Of a stretch of DNA of 64,000 bases, positions 49,665 to 58,881 are shown one piece after another (within the stretch, counting starts at the first letter, position 1; each line of letters begins with the position of its first letter). A model generated the notes under the pieces. It was given only the letters and a program-made list of their open reading frames with translations. It was not told the DNA's origin and ran no database searches. Source of the stretch: Candidatus Amarobacter glycogenicus. GTDB lineage: Bacteria; Chloroflexota; Dehalococcoidia; Tepidiformales; Tepidiformaceae. A program made the position numbers and the translations under genes. Location: positions 186,001-250,000 of the forward strand of contig JADJZF010000002.1 in NCBI GenBank assembly GCA_016719395.1, given 5' to 3'.

Positions 49665-50075
49665 ATGCTCGGCAAACGCGTCGTCGCCGCCATCATCGAT
49701 ATCGTCATCCTGGCAGTCGTCTTCTTCCTGATGTCTGCCGTCTTCGGAGACGCCGAGTCCGACACATCGGACGGCGCCTCGTTCTCCGCCCATCTCGATG
49801 GCCTCCCCGCCCTCGTCTACTTCCTGCTCGTCATCGGCTACTACATCGCCGCCGAGTTCTACCTGGGCGCGACACCCGGCAAGAAGGCGATGGGACTCAA
49901 GGTCGTCAGCGATTCTGGACCGCTCACCATCGGTGCAGTCATCCTGCGCAACGTCCTCCGTATCGTCGATGGGCTGCCCATCTTCTACCTCGTCGGATTC
50001 ATCTGCGCCGCCGTGCGGCCTGATAACAAGCGCATCGGCGACATCGTCGCGAAGACCAGCGTGGTGGCTGCTTAG
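49665..50075 (+). CDS. RDD-family membrane protein
   Basis: 136 residues. K-R-V-V-A-A-I-I-D-I-V-I-L (R...D), A-T-P-G-K-K-A-M-G-L-K-V and R-P-D-N-K-R-I-G-D-I-V-A-K make a standard RDD protein with three helices. The ribosome site is GGGAGGG. Role unknown; some members transport ions. It differs from the array-linked RDD protein at 46624-47082. Confidence 0.85.
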   Translation: MLGKRVVAAIIDIVILAVVFFLMSAVFGDAESDTSDGASFSAHLDGLPALVYFLLVIGYYIAAEFYLGATPGKKAMGLKVVSDSGPLTIGAVILRNVLRIVDGLPIFYLVGFICAAVRPDNKRIGDIVAKTSVVAA

Positions 50076-50165
50076 CGCCCGGCCGCGCTGGCAGGCCCCC
50101 GCAGTGTCCCGGTACAGTTCGCTCGCGGGCGAGCCACGACTCTCCACGTCCGCGAAGGCGAACAC

Positions 50166-51110
50166 ATGACGCTCGTATTCCCCGGCGCCCAGTGGGCCAC
50201 GGAGGCCCCGGCGGCTCACGGTCTCGATCCGGGCCTGCTCCAGAGGGCCGCGGCTGCCGTCGGCAAGATCGACAAGCGGTACGGATTCCTGGTGGTCAAG
50301 GATGGCGTCATCGTCCACGAGACGTACTACGAGGGCGATGAGGCCACCAGGCGCCCGGTCTTCTCGATTACCAAGGGGTTCGGCGCCACGCTCGTGGGAA
50401 TCGCTCAGAAGCGCGGCCTGCTGGACGTGAAAGAGAAGGTCAGCGACTGGCTCCCGGTGCACCATCCGCACATCAAGGAGGGCGCGACCATCGAGCATGT
50501 CCTTGCCATGACGGCCGGTGGGTCGCCGGAGGCAAACACCTATCGCTATACCAGCGGGCCGATCCTGAACAGCCTGCCGAACATCCTCTGGCTGGCGACC
50601 GGCAAGTCTCCTGCAAGGTTCTTCGATGAGGATCTCGCGGCTCCGCTGGGACTCACCCTCGATTGGCCGCGCAATGAGAAGGGCTGGATGCAGATCGGCA
50701 ACCGAGGCCCACTCCCAGTGCTCCAGGCGACCCACCGGGACCTCGCCCGCCTCGGGCTGCTCTGGTTGCGAAAGGGGAAGTGGCGCCAGGAACAACTCAT
50801 GGACGAGTCTTTCGTCGATGCGGCCCTTGAGCCTCCATTCCCTGAAGCGAACACCGCCTACGGCTATCTCTGGTGGCTCAACAAGGGCGGAGGGACCTGG
50901 CGAGACCCCAAGAGTCCGCCCACCGCGCGCGATGGCAAGCGCATTCCCGGGGCTCCGGAAAACGTCTACACCGCCCAGGGCGCGCGCGGCAAGCTCATCA
51001 TGGTCATTCCCGACCATGAAATGGTGGTCGTCACGCTCGGCGAAACGAACGACGAGTATCAGCCGACACTCGACCTCTGGGACGCGGTTGCCCCTGCGCT
51101 CCCCGTCTGA
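50166..51110 (+). CDS. Serine hydrolase of the beta-lactamase (class C) fold
   Basis: 314 residues. The S-x-x-K active site is F-S-I-T-K-G-F-G near residue 70. The Y-x-N element is probably Y-R-Y-T-S, and the third motif H/K-x-G may be A-Q-G-A-R-G. There is no signal peptide, so it is more likely a cytoplasmic esterase or peptidase than a resistance enzyme. It is followed by a strong terminator. Confidence 0.87.
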   Translation: MTLVFPGAQWATEAPAAHGLDPGLLQRAAAAVGKIDKRYGFLVVKDGVIVHETYYEGDEATRRPVFSITKGFGATLVGIAQKRGLLDVKEKVSDWLPVHHPHIKEGATIEHVLAMTAGGSPEANTYRYTSGPILNSLPNILWLATGKSPARFFDEDLAAPLGLTLDWPRNEKGWMQIGNRGPLPVLQATHRDLARLGLLWLRKGKWRQEQLMDESFVDAALEPPFPEANTAYGYLWWLNKGGGTWRDPKSPPTARDGKRIPGAPENVYTAQGARGKLIMVIPDHEMVVVTLGETNDEYQPTLDLWDAVAPALPV

Positions 51111-51132
51111 CCGCCCCGGCCGCACACGCAAA

Positions 51133-51164
51133 ACCGCCGCCACCTGTGGGACGGTGGCGGCGGT
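51133..51164 (+). terminator. Strong hairpin terminator between convergent genes
   Basis: A perfect 12-bp stem (51133-51144 with 51153-51164) with an 8-base loop, 22 bases after the hydrolase stop and 54 bases before the end of the convergent small zinc protein. Confidence 0.8.
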
Positions 51165-51218
51165 ATGGGGGATGCCCTGGAAGCGGTGGAGAGGGGCCGC
51201 CCCAGGAAAGAGGCTGAA

Positions 51219-51419
51219 TTAGGCGGCGGCGGCGATGCGATGCTCTTCATTCGTGATGAAGTCGCCGTCGCTCAGCCAGTTCTTGAATTCCTTCGTGGCG
51301 CCGCACGTCTTGCAGGTTCCAATGCTCAACTGGCCGTTCGGCTCATCGATTCGCCAGCGGTGAAAGTGCTGTTCCGTGGAGGCCGCCGGAGAAGTTGCGG
51401 TGCTGGTGGCGAGTGCCAT
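51219..51419 (-). CDS. Small Cys-pair protein
   Basis: 66 residues. After a Ser/Thr/Ala-rich start comes H-F-H-R-W-R-I-D-E, then S-I-G-T-C-K-T-C-G-A-T-K-E-F-K-N-W, a single C-x-x-C that with the upstream His residues could bind zinc. The ATG at 51419 has AAAGGAT upstream. The same kind of tiny protein is common in actinobacteria and Chloroflexota, with unknown role. It is divergent from the HxlR regulator. Confidence 0.65.
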   Translation of the reverse strand: MALATSTATSPAASTEQHFHRWRIDEPNGQLSIGTCKTCGATKEFKNWLSDGDFITNEEHRIAAAA

Positions 51420-51493
51420 GGTTGGTGACCATCCTTTCCGTTTGTTGACTCGCCTTCGCGAAGTCATCTACGCTTGTTTTCAGTGACCTGCGG

Positions 51494-51512
51494 CACTAGC
51501 TTTTCGCTAGTG
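51494..51512. promoter_or_regulatory. Inverted repeat, candidate HxlR operator
   Basis: CACTAGC-TTTTC-GCTAGTG is a perfect 7-bp inverted repeat. It lies in the 193-base divergent region between the small Cys-pair gene and the HxlR gene. A second, shorter repeat (ATAGC-N7-GCTAT) follows at about 51531-51547. The region is AT-rich and must contain both promoters. Confidence 0.5.
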
Positions 51513-51612
51513 GCGGGCCGTAGCGAAATAATAGCATCCGGCGCTATCGTGTCAATAGTCTTGGTACTAGCGTCCTGCAGCTTCTTAACACTATCAATAC
51601 GGGAGCCAGCCC

Positions 51613-52293
51613 ATGGCCCAGCGCAGCGACCTTGACCCAGCCAGGAAGACGTACAACCTCCCGTGCGTCATCGCCCAAACCCTGGACGTCCTCGGCGATC
51701 GCTGGACCCTGCTCATCCTCCGCGACCTCATGGCCGGTCTCCAACGCTATAACGACATCCTCGAAAGTTGTTCCGGCATGTCGCCCAACGTCCTCTCCGA
51801 TCGGCTCAAGCGCCTCGAAGCCGAAGGACTCGTCAACCGTAGCTACTTCAAGGGTCTCCCCCCTCGCGTGGAGTACACCCTTACCGATAAAGGATGGGCC
51901 GTCAGGCCCGTCCTTTTGGCTTTGTTGGACTGGGGCCGTTGTTTCGCGGAGCCGCTCTCCGAAGACAAGATCGGCCATTCGGTAAGCCACGATTTCGCGA
52001 TGCGCGTGATCCCGACGTTCTCGTTCCGGCCCGAGACAGCCGCAGACCTCGCCGCCCGCATGACTGTCGAAATCTCCGACTGCAGCGATTGCAATACCTG
52101 GACCCTGGATATCCACGATGGCCACCTTCACCCACGCCGTCACGGCGCCCCCGGCGCGGACGTCCACCTGAAGACCAACACCCAGGGTTTCTTCCGCTTC
52201 ATCCGGGGCGAAGACGTTGCCGAGGCTGTCGGGGAATTGACCGGCTCGCCCGAAGCCGCTCTCAGCATCCAGGCCTGCTTCCAGACCCACTGA
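51613..52293 (+). CDS. HxlR-family regulator with C-terminal SCP2-like domain
   Basis: 226 residues. Residues 1-115 are an HxlR winged helix: A-Q-T-L-D-V-L-G-D-R-W-T-L-L-I-L-R-D-L, R-Y-N-D-I-L-E, L-S-D-R-L-K-R-L-E-A-E-G-L-V, Y-T-L-T-D-K-G. The remaining ~110 residues, rich in strand and holding C-S-D-C, end D-V-H-L-K-T-N-T...G-S-P-E-A-A-L, similar to SCP2 lipid-binding domains found fused to HxlR. A lipophilic ligand is likely (inference). Probably autoregulated through the upstream inverted repeats. Confidence 0.85.
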   Translation: MAQRSDLDPARKTYNLPCVIAQTLDVLGDRWTLLILRDLMAGLQRYNDILESCSGMSPNVLSDRLKRLEAEGLVNRSYFKGLPPRVEYTLTDKGWAVRPVLLALLDWGRCFAEPLSEDKIGHSVSHDFAMRVIPTFSFRPETAADLAARMTVEISDCSDCNTWTLDIHDGHLHPRRHGAPGADVHLKTNTQGFFRFIRGEDVAEAVGELTGSPEAALSIQACFQTH

Positions 52294-52430
52294 CTCCCCA
52301 TCTGAATGGGCCTTTCGCTCCTCTCTGACGGACACGGGGAAACCGCTCCGGTCGCTGATCATAACGGCGGACAAGTGTGAATCCCGCGTCCCGCATGGCT
52401 GATCCAATCGCGCAGGATTCGGGCCCACTC

Positions 52431-52436
52431 TATTCT
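52431..52436 (+). promoter_or_regulatory. -10 element of leaderless transketolase gene
   Basis: TATTCT lies 8 bases before the ATG at 52445; no ribosome site is seen. Confidence 0.55.
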
Positions 52437-52444
52437 TACCCACG

Positions 52445-53287
52445 ATGCCCACCACACTCGCACCCGTTTCCGTCGCCGAGCTCAAGGATGTGGCGAAACG
52501 CCTCCGCGCCCACATCGTCGAAATGGTCTACCAGGCCCAGAGCGGACACCCGGGCGGCTCACTCTCGGCCGTCGAACTCGGCGTCTCCCTGTTCTGGAAC
52601 CACCTCCGCTGTGACCCGGCCGATCCCGGCTGGCCGGACCGTGATCGCTTCATCCTCTCGAAGGGCCACGCGACGCCCTTCTACTACAGCCTGCTCGCCG
52701 AGCGCGGCTACTTCAGCACCGAGCTCCTCGCGAAGTTCCGCACTCTCGGCAGCCCCCTCCAGGGCCACCCGTCGATGTCCGCGGCGCCCGGGATCGAGAT
52801 GTCGAGTGGCTCCCTCGGCCAGGGCCTCTCGTTCGCCATCGGCCACGCCCTCTCCGGCCGGCTCGACCGGCGCGACTTCCGTTGCTGGGTCATGATGGGC
52901 GATGGGGAGCTCAACGAGGGCCAGGTCTGGGAAGCCGCGATGGCCGTCCCCCACTTCGATCTCGGCGACCGCATCATCGCCATGGTCGACCGGAACGGCA
53001 TCCAGAACGACGGCTTCGGCGACAACATCATGAAAATCCATCCGCCCGAAATGTGGCGCGGCTTCGGCTGGCACGTCATCGAGTGCGATGGCCACGACAT
53101 GGCCGCCGTCGACCAGGCACTTTCGGAGGCCGAGCGACCGCATGAGAAGCCGCGCGTCGTCGTGGCCTACACGGTGAAGGGTAAAGGCGTCAGCTATATG
53201 GAAAACAACCCGAGCTTCCACGGCAAGGCGCCGACGAAGGACCAGCTCGCTCAAGCCCTCGAAGAGATCGCCGGAGGCCTGAAGTGA
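52445..53287 (+). CDS. Transketolase, N-terminal subunit
   Basis: 280 residues: the thiamine-diphosphate-binding half of a split transketolase. Q-S-G-H-P-G-G-S-L-S is the first conserved block, S-K-G-H-A-T the next, and G-D-G-E-L-N-E-G-Q the Mg/ThDP motif (GDG...N). It pairs with the next gene, whose GTG overlaps its stop. The pair moves two-carbon units in the pentose phosphate pathway. Split transketolases are frequent in archaea, Firmicutes and Chloroflexota. Confidence 0.93.
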   Translation: MPTTLAPVSVAELKDVAKRLRAHIVEMVYQAQSGHPGGSLSAVELGVSLFWNHLRCDPADPGWPDRDRFILSKGHATPFYYSLLAERGYFSTELLAKFRTLGSPLQGHPSMSAAPGIEMSSGSLGQGLSFAIGHALSGRLDRRDFRCWVMMGDGELNEGQVWEAAMAVPHFDLGDRIIAMVDRNGIQNDGFGDNIMKIHPPEMWRGFGWHVIECDGHDMAAVDQALSEAERPHEKPRVVVAYTVKGKGVSYMENNPSFHGKAPTKDQLAQALEEIAGGLK

Positions 53288-54222
53288 CCGCTCCCACCGC
53301 TCCAGCTGCGGCCACGCGCGAAGCCTACCCGGTCGCCCTCTCCGAACTCGTTGAACAGGGCATCGATGTCGTCGCCCTCGACGCCGATCTCTCGGCATCA
53401 ACCATGGGATACCAGTTCGGCGAGAAATACCCCGAGCGCTGGCACTCCGTCGGCATTGCGGAAGCGAACATGGTCGGCATCGGCGCCGGATACGCGGCAA
53501 CCGGCAAGACCGCCTTCATCGCCAGTTTCGCCTCGTTCCTCCCCGGCCGGTGTTTCGACCAGATCCGGACATCCGTTGCCCAGCCGAAGGGCGGGCTGAA
53601 TGTGAACTGCGTCGCCAGCCACGGTGGCGTCACGGTCGGCGAAGACGGCGCCAGCGCCCAGGCGATTGAAGACCTCGCCCTCATGACGTCGCTCATCCCG
53701 TTTGACGTGATCGTCCCAGCAGACTTCGAGTCCGCCCGCCAGGCGATCATTGCCGTGGGAAAGACAACGCGCCCGTCCTACGTGCGTACCGGCCGCCCGA
53801 AGGTCGCCGCCATCTACGACCGCTCGTTTCGCTTCGAAATCGGCAGGGCCAACGTCCTCCGCCCAGGTAGCGACGTGACCCTGATCGCCTGCGGCATCCT
53901 CGTCGGCATCGCCCTCGATGCGGCCGCCCAGCTCGCTGCCGATGGGATCTCCGCCCGCGTTATCGATATGGCGACGATCAAACCGATCGATCGCGATGCC
54001 GTCCTCGCCGCCGCGCGCGAAACCGGAGCCATCGTCACCGCCGAAGAGCACCAGACGCATGGCGGCCTTGGCACTCAGGTCGCACGCGTCCTCGCTGAGA
54101 CACTCCCGACGCCCGTTGCGTTTGTCGGCGTGGACCGGTACGGGACCAGCGGGAAGTGGGACGAGCTGCTCGGCTACTTCGAACTCACCCCGGCCGCCTG
54201 TCAGCTGCTGCGAAAGACGTAA
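53284..54222 (+). CDS. Transketolase, C-terminal subunit
   Basis: 312 residues: pyrimidine-binding and C-terminal domains. D-A-D-L-S-A-S-T, G-I-A-E-A-N-M-V-G-I-G-A-G with the catalytic Glu, S-H-G-G-V-T-V-G-E-D-G-A-S-A-Q and T-A-E-E-H-Q-T-H-G-G-L-G near the end are standard. The GTG at 53284 overlaps the N-subunit stop by 4 bases, ensuring equal production. Confidence 0.93.
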   Translation: MTAPTAPAAATREAYPVALSELVEQGIDVVALDADLSASTMGYQFGEKYPERWHSVGIAEANMVGIGAGYAATGKTAFIASFASFLPGRCFDQIRTSVAQPKGGLNVNCVASHGGVTVGEDGASAQAIEDLALMTSLIPFDVIVPADFESARQAIIAVGKTTRPSYVRTGRPKVAAIYDRSFRFEIGRANVLRPGSDVTLIACGILVGIALDAAAQLAADGISARVIDMATIKPIDRDAVLAAARETGAIVTAEEHQTHGGLGTQVARVLAETLPTPVAFVGVDRYGTSGKWDELLGYFELTPAACQLLRKT

Positions 54223-54252
54223 TCGCCCGGAAGCGCTAGGCGAGGCCCGCTC

Positions 54253-54990
54253 TCACACCCGTCTCGCGTCTTCCCATGCCTTCGCGATCACCGGCGACTC
54301 GAGTTCGGCGAAAGCCCTCTGGCCGGCGGCCGTACTGTGTACGTCATCGCGCCCCAGCGACTCCGCCACCGCTGCTGCCGGCCTGGCTGATACGTAGGCC
54401 ACCCGCAACCTGGCGCACAGTGCGGCAAGTTGTTCGTCGAATTCACCGTTCCGCGCCAGTGCCCGTCGCTGGCCGCGCGCCGTACCTGCGGTGTTGTGGG
54501 CATGGCCCGGGCCCCGGACGACGGCGATCGTCGACTCTCTCGCCAGGATGACCCGGAGGACAGCTTCGACGTGTCTGGTTGCCTCGCCAGGAGTGAAGTA
54601 CGTGTCGCCCCCGATGGCCCGCACGAGCCTGCGCCGGACCCAGACTGCCGCCCGGTTTGAGGCGACCGTTGGCTCGCTGCCCAGCCGTTTGCCCACGGCC
54701 GCCGGCCACCGTCCGAGCCGCCCCAGCGTTCGGTCGATGCGCAGGGGCAACGATTCGAACGAGACCCAGTAGGCTGCGCAGCGGATGAAGACCATGTCCG
54801 GTTCGTACTCATCGAGCCATCCGGCGACCTTCGCCGGGAGCTTCGAGCTCGGCCAAAACGCCCGGGAAACCGTCTCCACCTCTTCGCCGATTGCCTCTGC
54901 CACCAGCCGCCGCGTGATGGCCTCCCCGCGCAGGAGCTCCGGGATCTCGTCGTTGTAGTCGTTGCTGTTCGTCAGGCGAAGCAGTCGCAT
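54253..54990 (-). CDS. SGNH/GDSL-like hydrolase
   Basis: 245 residues. The end carries the SGNH catalytic pair D-D-V-H-S-T-A-A-G-Q-R-A-F-A (D-x-x-H). Block I is atypical: R-L-T-N-S-N-D-Y-N-D in place of G-D-S. A central V-V-R-G-P-G-H may be the Asn/His block. There is no signal peptide. Substrate unknown; the altered first block makes activity uncertain. It converges on the transketolase genes. Confidence 0.65.
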   Translation of the reverse strand: MRLLRLTNSNDYNDEIPELLRGEAITRRLVAEAIGEEVETVSRAFWPSSKLPAKVAGWLDEYEPDMVFIRCAAYWVSFESLPLRIDRTLGRLGRWPAAVGKRLGSEPTVASNRAAVWVRRRLVRAIGGDTYFTPGEATRHVEAVLRVILARESTIAVVRGPGHAHNTAGTARGQRRALARNGEFDEQLAALCARLRVAYVSARPAAAVAESLGRDDVHSTAAGQRAFAELESPVIAKAWEDARRV

Positions 54991-55177
54991 TGGCAGGGCA
55001 CCTTCCGATGAGGTTCACGTTCTCGCGAAAATCCTCCCATGGCAACCTCCGCGTGTTAGCCATCGCTCCTCAGCCGTACTGCTCGGGCTTCGGTTCACCA
55101 GCCCCCGCAGCCGGCGCCTGTTTCAGTCCCGGTAAGCACGTAGAATCCCGCCTTACAACCCAGCGGAGGACCTGCCC

Positions 55178-55933
55178 TTGCCCACCATCAGCCGTGACGG
55201 CGTGAACATCTACTACGAAGATCATGGCACCGGACCGGCCATCCTCCTCAGCCACGGCTACAGCTCAACGACCCGCATGTGGACCGGCCAGGTGGAAGCC
55301 CTCCAGGATCGCTACCGCATCATCACCTGGGACATGCGCGGCCATGGTCAGTCAGATTCTCCGGACGAACCGACGGCCTACTCCGAAGCCGCGACCGTCG
55401 ATGACATGGCCGCCATCCTCCAGCACCTCGGGATCGAAAATGCCGTCATCGGTGGGCTCTCGCTCGGCGGCTACATGTCGCTCGCTTTCAACCTCGCCCA
55501 CCCGTCGATGGTCCGGGCGCTGATGCTGTTCGATACAGGCCCCGGCTATAAGAACCCCGTCGGCCGTGAGGGCTGGAACGTCACCGCAATGAAGCGGGCC
55601 CACACCTTCGAAACACGGGGCCTCGATGCGCTGGGCGCGAGCGCCGAGGTGCGTGTCTCGCAGCACCGTTCGGCCCAGGGCTTGGCCCACGCCGCCCGCG
55701 GGATGCTCGCCCAGTTCGACTCCCGCATCATCGAATCGCTCGAAGGCATCGCCGTGCCGACGCTCGTCCTCGTTGGCGAGGACGATCAGCCATTCCTCGG
55801 CGCGACTGACTACATGGCCAAGAAGATCCCTGGCTCGAAGAAGGTGACGATTCCGGCGGCCGGCCACGCAGCGAACTTAGACCAGCCGGCCGCCTTCAAT
55901 GCAGAAGTCCAGAGGTTCCTGGCGACTCTGTAG
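55178..55933 (+). CDS. Alpha/beta-fold hydrolase
   Basis: 251 residues. The start TTG at 55178 has a GGAGGA site 8 bases upstream, and a TAGAAT lies near 55143. The oxyanion region is L-S-H-G-Y-S-S, the nucleophile elbow G-G-L-S-L-G-G-Y, the acid Asp in V-G-E-D-D-Q, and the His in A-A-G-H-A-A-N. It resembles 3-oxoadipate enol-lactonase-like hydrolases; the exact substrate is unknown. Confidence 0.92.
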   Translation: MPTISRDGVNIYYEDHGTGPAILLSHGYSSTTRMWTGQVEALQDRYRIITWDMRGHGQSDSPDEPTAYSEAATVDDMAAILQHLGIENAVIGGLSLGGYMSLAFNLAHPSMVRALMLFDTGPGYKNPVGREGWNVTAMKRAHTFETRGLDALGASAEVRVSQHRSAQGLAHAARGMLAQFDSRIIESLEGIAVPTLVLVGEDDQPFLGATDYMAKKIPGSKKVTIPAAGHAANLDQPAAFNAEVQRFLATL

Positions 55934-56100
55934 GAACGTCCAGCACCCCGCGGGCGGGTAGCCCGGACTTTGCCGGCGGCCGACTCCTCCGCTCCGTTGC
56001 GGCAGGCTCCGGCCCTCTGCGAGTATCTTCGGGCCGGGCGCCGGTCGTCCGGCTTCCGAGCGCATACTCGCGCGCTGCATACCGAACCTGGAGTACTCCT

Positions 56101-57997
56101 ATGTCCCGACAACAACGCATGTTCGGCCTCTGGCCCAGCCCCATCACCTCCTCGGCCATCGCCGCAGGCATTCGTCTTTCCGAACCCTGCTGGGATAGCG
56201 ATGGCCAGACTCTTGCCTGGGTCGAAGGCCGCTCGGACAAGGGAGTTATCGTCGTCCAGGGCGCCCAGGACAGTTCAACGCGCGACCTCACTTCCGATAT
56301 CTCCGTCCGAGCCTTCGTTGGGTACGGCGGCGGGGATTTCACCCTTTCTCATGGCGCTGCCTACTTCATCGGACAGGCGGACCAGCGCATCTACCGCCAG
56401 GAAATCGCTGGCGGCCGAGCCCGGCCGATTACCCCGCCTTCGGCGCTGCTTCGACGCCGGTCGTCTCCCCTGACGGCCGCTGGGTCGCCTATATCCACAA
56501 TTATGAAGATGTCGACGCCATCGCCATCGTCGATTCCCAGGGCAAGCGCTGGCCCCAGCGTATCGGAGAGGGCCGCGACTTTTACATGCAGCCTGCCTGG
56601 CACCCCGCCGGCGACCGTCTCTGCTGGGTCGAATGGGATCACCCCAACATGCCCTGGGACGGTACCGAGCTCCGCGTTGCGAAGCTCGCTTTCCCCGAAG
56701 ACGGGCTGCCCGTCGTCGCCGCAACCGAGGTCGTCGCCGGCAACTCCCAGGTTTCTGTCTTCCAGGGGATGTTCTCGACTGACGGCAACTCCGTCCTTTA
56801 CGTCTCGGACGAGACCGGGTGGGGCCACATCTACCGGAAGGACCTGGCCGGGGGAAGGTGGCCCAACTCACAACCGGGGAGTGCGAACACGGAACGCCCG
56901 CCTGGAGCCATGGCATGAGGACCTTCGCTCAGACCCCCTCGGGCACCGTTCTCGGAGTCCGCCAGCGAGCCGGGTACGGGACACTGGTAGCCATCTCGCC
57001 CTCCGGCGAGGCCACCGATCTCAGCCAGCTCCATCCGGGCTACACAGCCCTGAGCACGCCCGCGGCTGCACCCACCGGCGAAAAGGTTGCGCTGCTCGTA
57101 GCGGGCGGGAAGCAGCCCGGCCGTGTCGTCGTCTTCGATCTCGCGGGCAAGCCGCCTGCCCACGCAATCATCCGCCGCTCGGATACCGAGACCGTCCCCG
57201 CTTCAGCCCTCTCTGCTCCCGAACCGGTCTCCTGGAAGTCCTTCGATGGAGAACAGGCGCACGGGCTCTACTATCCGCCGGCGAGCGAAGGCTTCGAGGG
57301 GATCGGCGCGCCGCCCCTCATCGTCATCATCCACGGTGGGCCCACCAGCCAGGTGGTCGCCGGCTGGGCCGCCCAGGCCCAGTACTTCGCCACACGCGGC
57401 TACGCCGTGCTCTTCCCGAACTACCGGGGGAGCACCGGTTACGGCCGTGACTACATGCTGAAGCTGCGCGAAAGCTGGGGCATCTACGATGTCCAGGATG
57501 CGAAGTTCGGCGCCGATGCCCTCGCCGACCGTGGAATGGCCGACCCCTCTCGCCTCGTCATCATGGGTGGCAGTGCCGGCGGCTACACCGTCCTCCAGTC
57601 GCTGGTGGAGGTCCCGGGCTTCTACAAGGCGGGTATCTGCATGTTCGGCGTCGCCAACATGTTCACTCTCGCCGCCGATACGCATAAGTTCGAAGCCCGC
57701 TACCTCGATTCGATGCTTGGCCCACTGCCGGAAGCTGCGGCCGTCTACCGCGAGCGCTCCCCCATCTTCCACGCCGGAAAGATCGTCGACCCCATCGCCG
57801 TCTTCCAGGGAGAGATCGACCGGGTGGTCCCGCGCGAGCAGAGCGATAGCATTGTGTCCTCGCTCAAGGCTCGCGGGGTCCCGCACGAGTACCACCTCTA
57901 CCCCGGAGAAGGTCACGGCTGGCGCAAGCAGGAGACAATCGACGCGTTCTACAAGTCAGTCGAAGCCTTCTTGAAGGCCCACGTCCTGTTCGCCTAG
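56101..57997 (+). CDS. S9-family prolyl oligopeptidase-like peptidase, two frameshifts
   Basis: Coding sense runs through three frames: to about 56436 (W-D-S-D-G-Q-T-L-A-W-V-E), then A-F-G-A-A-S-T-P-V-V-S-P-D-G-R-W to about 56855, then A-Q-L-T-T-G-E-C-E-H-G-T-P-A-W to the end. Breaks fall in a C-run (56431-56437) and a G-run (56850-56857), typical of indel errors. The catalytic domain has I-H-G-G-P, the Ser in G-G-S-A-G-G-Y, the Asp in G-E-I-D-R-V-V-P and the His in G-E-G-H-G-W. Restored length is about 630, normal for S9C peptidases. Cytoplasmic. Confidence 0.88.
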
Positions 57998-58128
57998 CTG
58001 TAGTTCCTACCGCCGTTGGGTCCAGGCGAGAGGCGGCCGGGCAGGCACAGGACGGCGACCTGCGAGCTCTTTGTGCCGGGGTGCAGGTGGGAAGGGGCAT
58101 CGCCGACAATTCTGGAGAGGGAAGTGCC

Positions 58129-58644
58129 ATGCGCGTGTCATTGTTCGGCCTTGCGGCCATCGCATTCATCGGTCTGGCGGGATGTGGAGGCGATGACGAC
58201 AGCGACTCGGCGCCGAAAGGCGACCTTACCGCCTGGAAGGAAACCGCATCGCGGACACTCGCCGGCGAGGCGGAGCGATACGGCGCCTATGTGGACGCCG
58301 GAGACGCATGGAGCAGTGCGGCGAAGGCGAAGTGCAAGTCCGGCGATACCGCCTGCGAAAAGAAGTTGCCCGAGTTCACTTCTTGGAACGCGGCCGCGAA
58401 GGCGTGGGGCGAGTACGTCGACGAGGAGTTCGGAGAGCTGGAGGACTCAGCTCCCAACAGCGAAGCCGAAGAACTCGCGAAGGAAGCCCACGATGCCCTC
58501 CACGAGCGCGCCACGAAGGCCGTGGATATCGTCGTCGGAGGCAAGGCCGCAGAGTTCGAACGACTGGAGAGTCGAGCGCGCGAAGCTGGCGGGGCGCTGA
58601 TGAAGTACGCCTGCCCGAGCGGGCGGAACTGCCCGGGCTTCTAA
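58129..58644 (+). CDS. Small lipoprotein of unknown function
   Basis: 171 residues. The signal peptide ends in the lipobox I-G-L-A-G-C; the Cys is followed by G-G-D-D-D-S-D-S, an acidic tether like those on PstS and the peptide-binding protein. The mature part is helical (A-E-R-Y-G-A-Y, E-L-A-K-E-A-H-D-A-L-H-E-R-A) with two Cys pairs (C-K-S-G-D-T-A-C, C-P-S-G-R-N-C). The ATG at 58129 with GAGAGGGAAG upstream is preferred over 58081. No family recognised. Confidence 0.7.
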   Translation: MRVSLFGLAAIAFIGLAGCGGDDDSDSAPKGDLTAWKETASRTLAGEAERYGAYVDAGDAWSSAAKAKCKSGDTACEKKLPEFTSWNAAAKAWGEYVDEEFGELEDSAPNSEAEELAKEAHDALHERATKAVDIVVGGKAAEFERLESRAREAGGALMKYACPSGRNCPGF

Positions 58645-58881
58645 AAGGCCCGCACCCGGCGGCGGTCCGTCGTCTCCCCGCTCTTCCACACCGTGCAAGT
58701 CGCCGGCCTCGTGCCCGAATGACTGCCGTGGATGCTAGGATCGCGCCGCCGTCTGGCGACCGCCGGGAAGTGGAAGTTCGCCCTGACAGGCCGGTGGACG
58801 GATGCCCTCCGATACAACCGGGCCTCTTGCGGGCGTCGCCTGGCAACCCGATTGAACACAACCCCCGAGGAGACTTGGAGC

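Noticed and set aside
50166..51110. Beta-lactam resistance gene
   Set aside because: The S-x-x-K fold is there but no signal peptide and weak second and third motifs; a general hydrolase is likelier.
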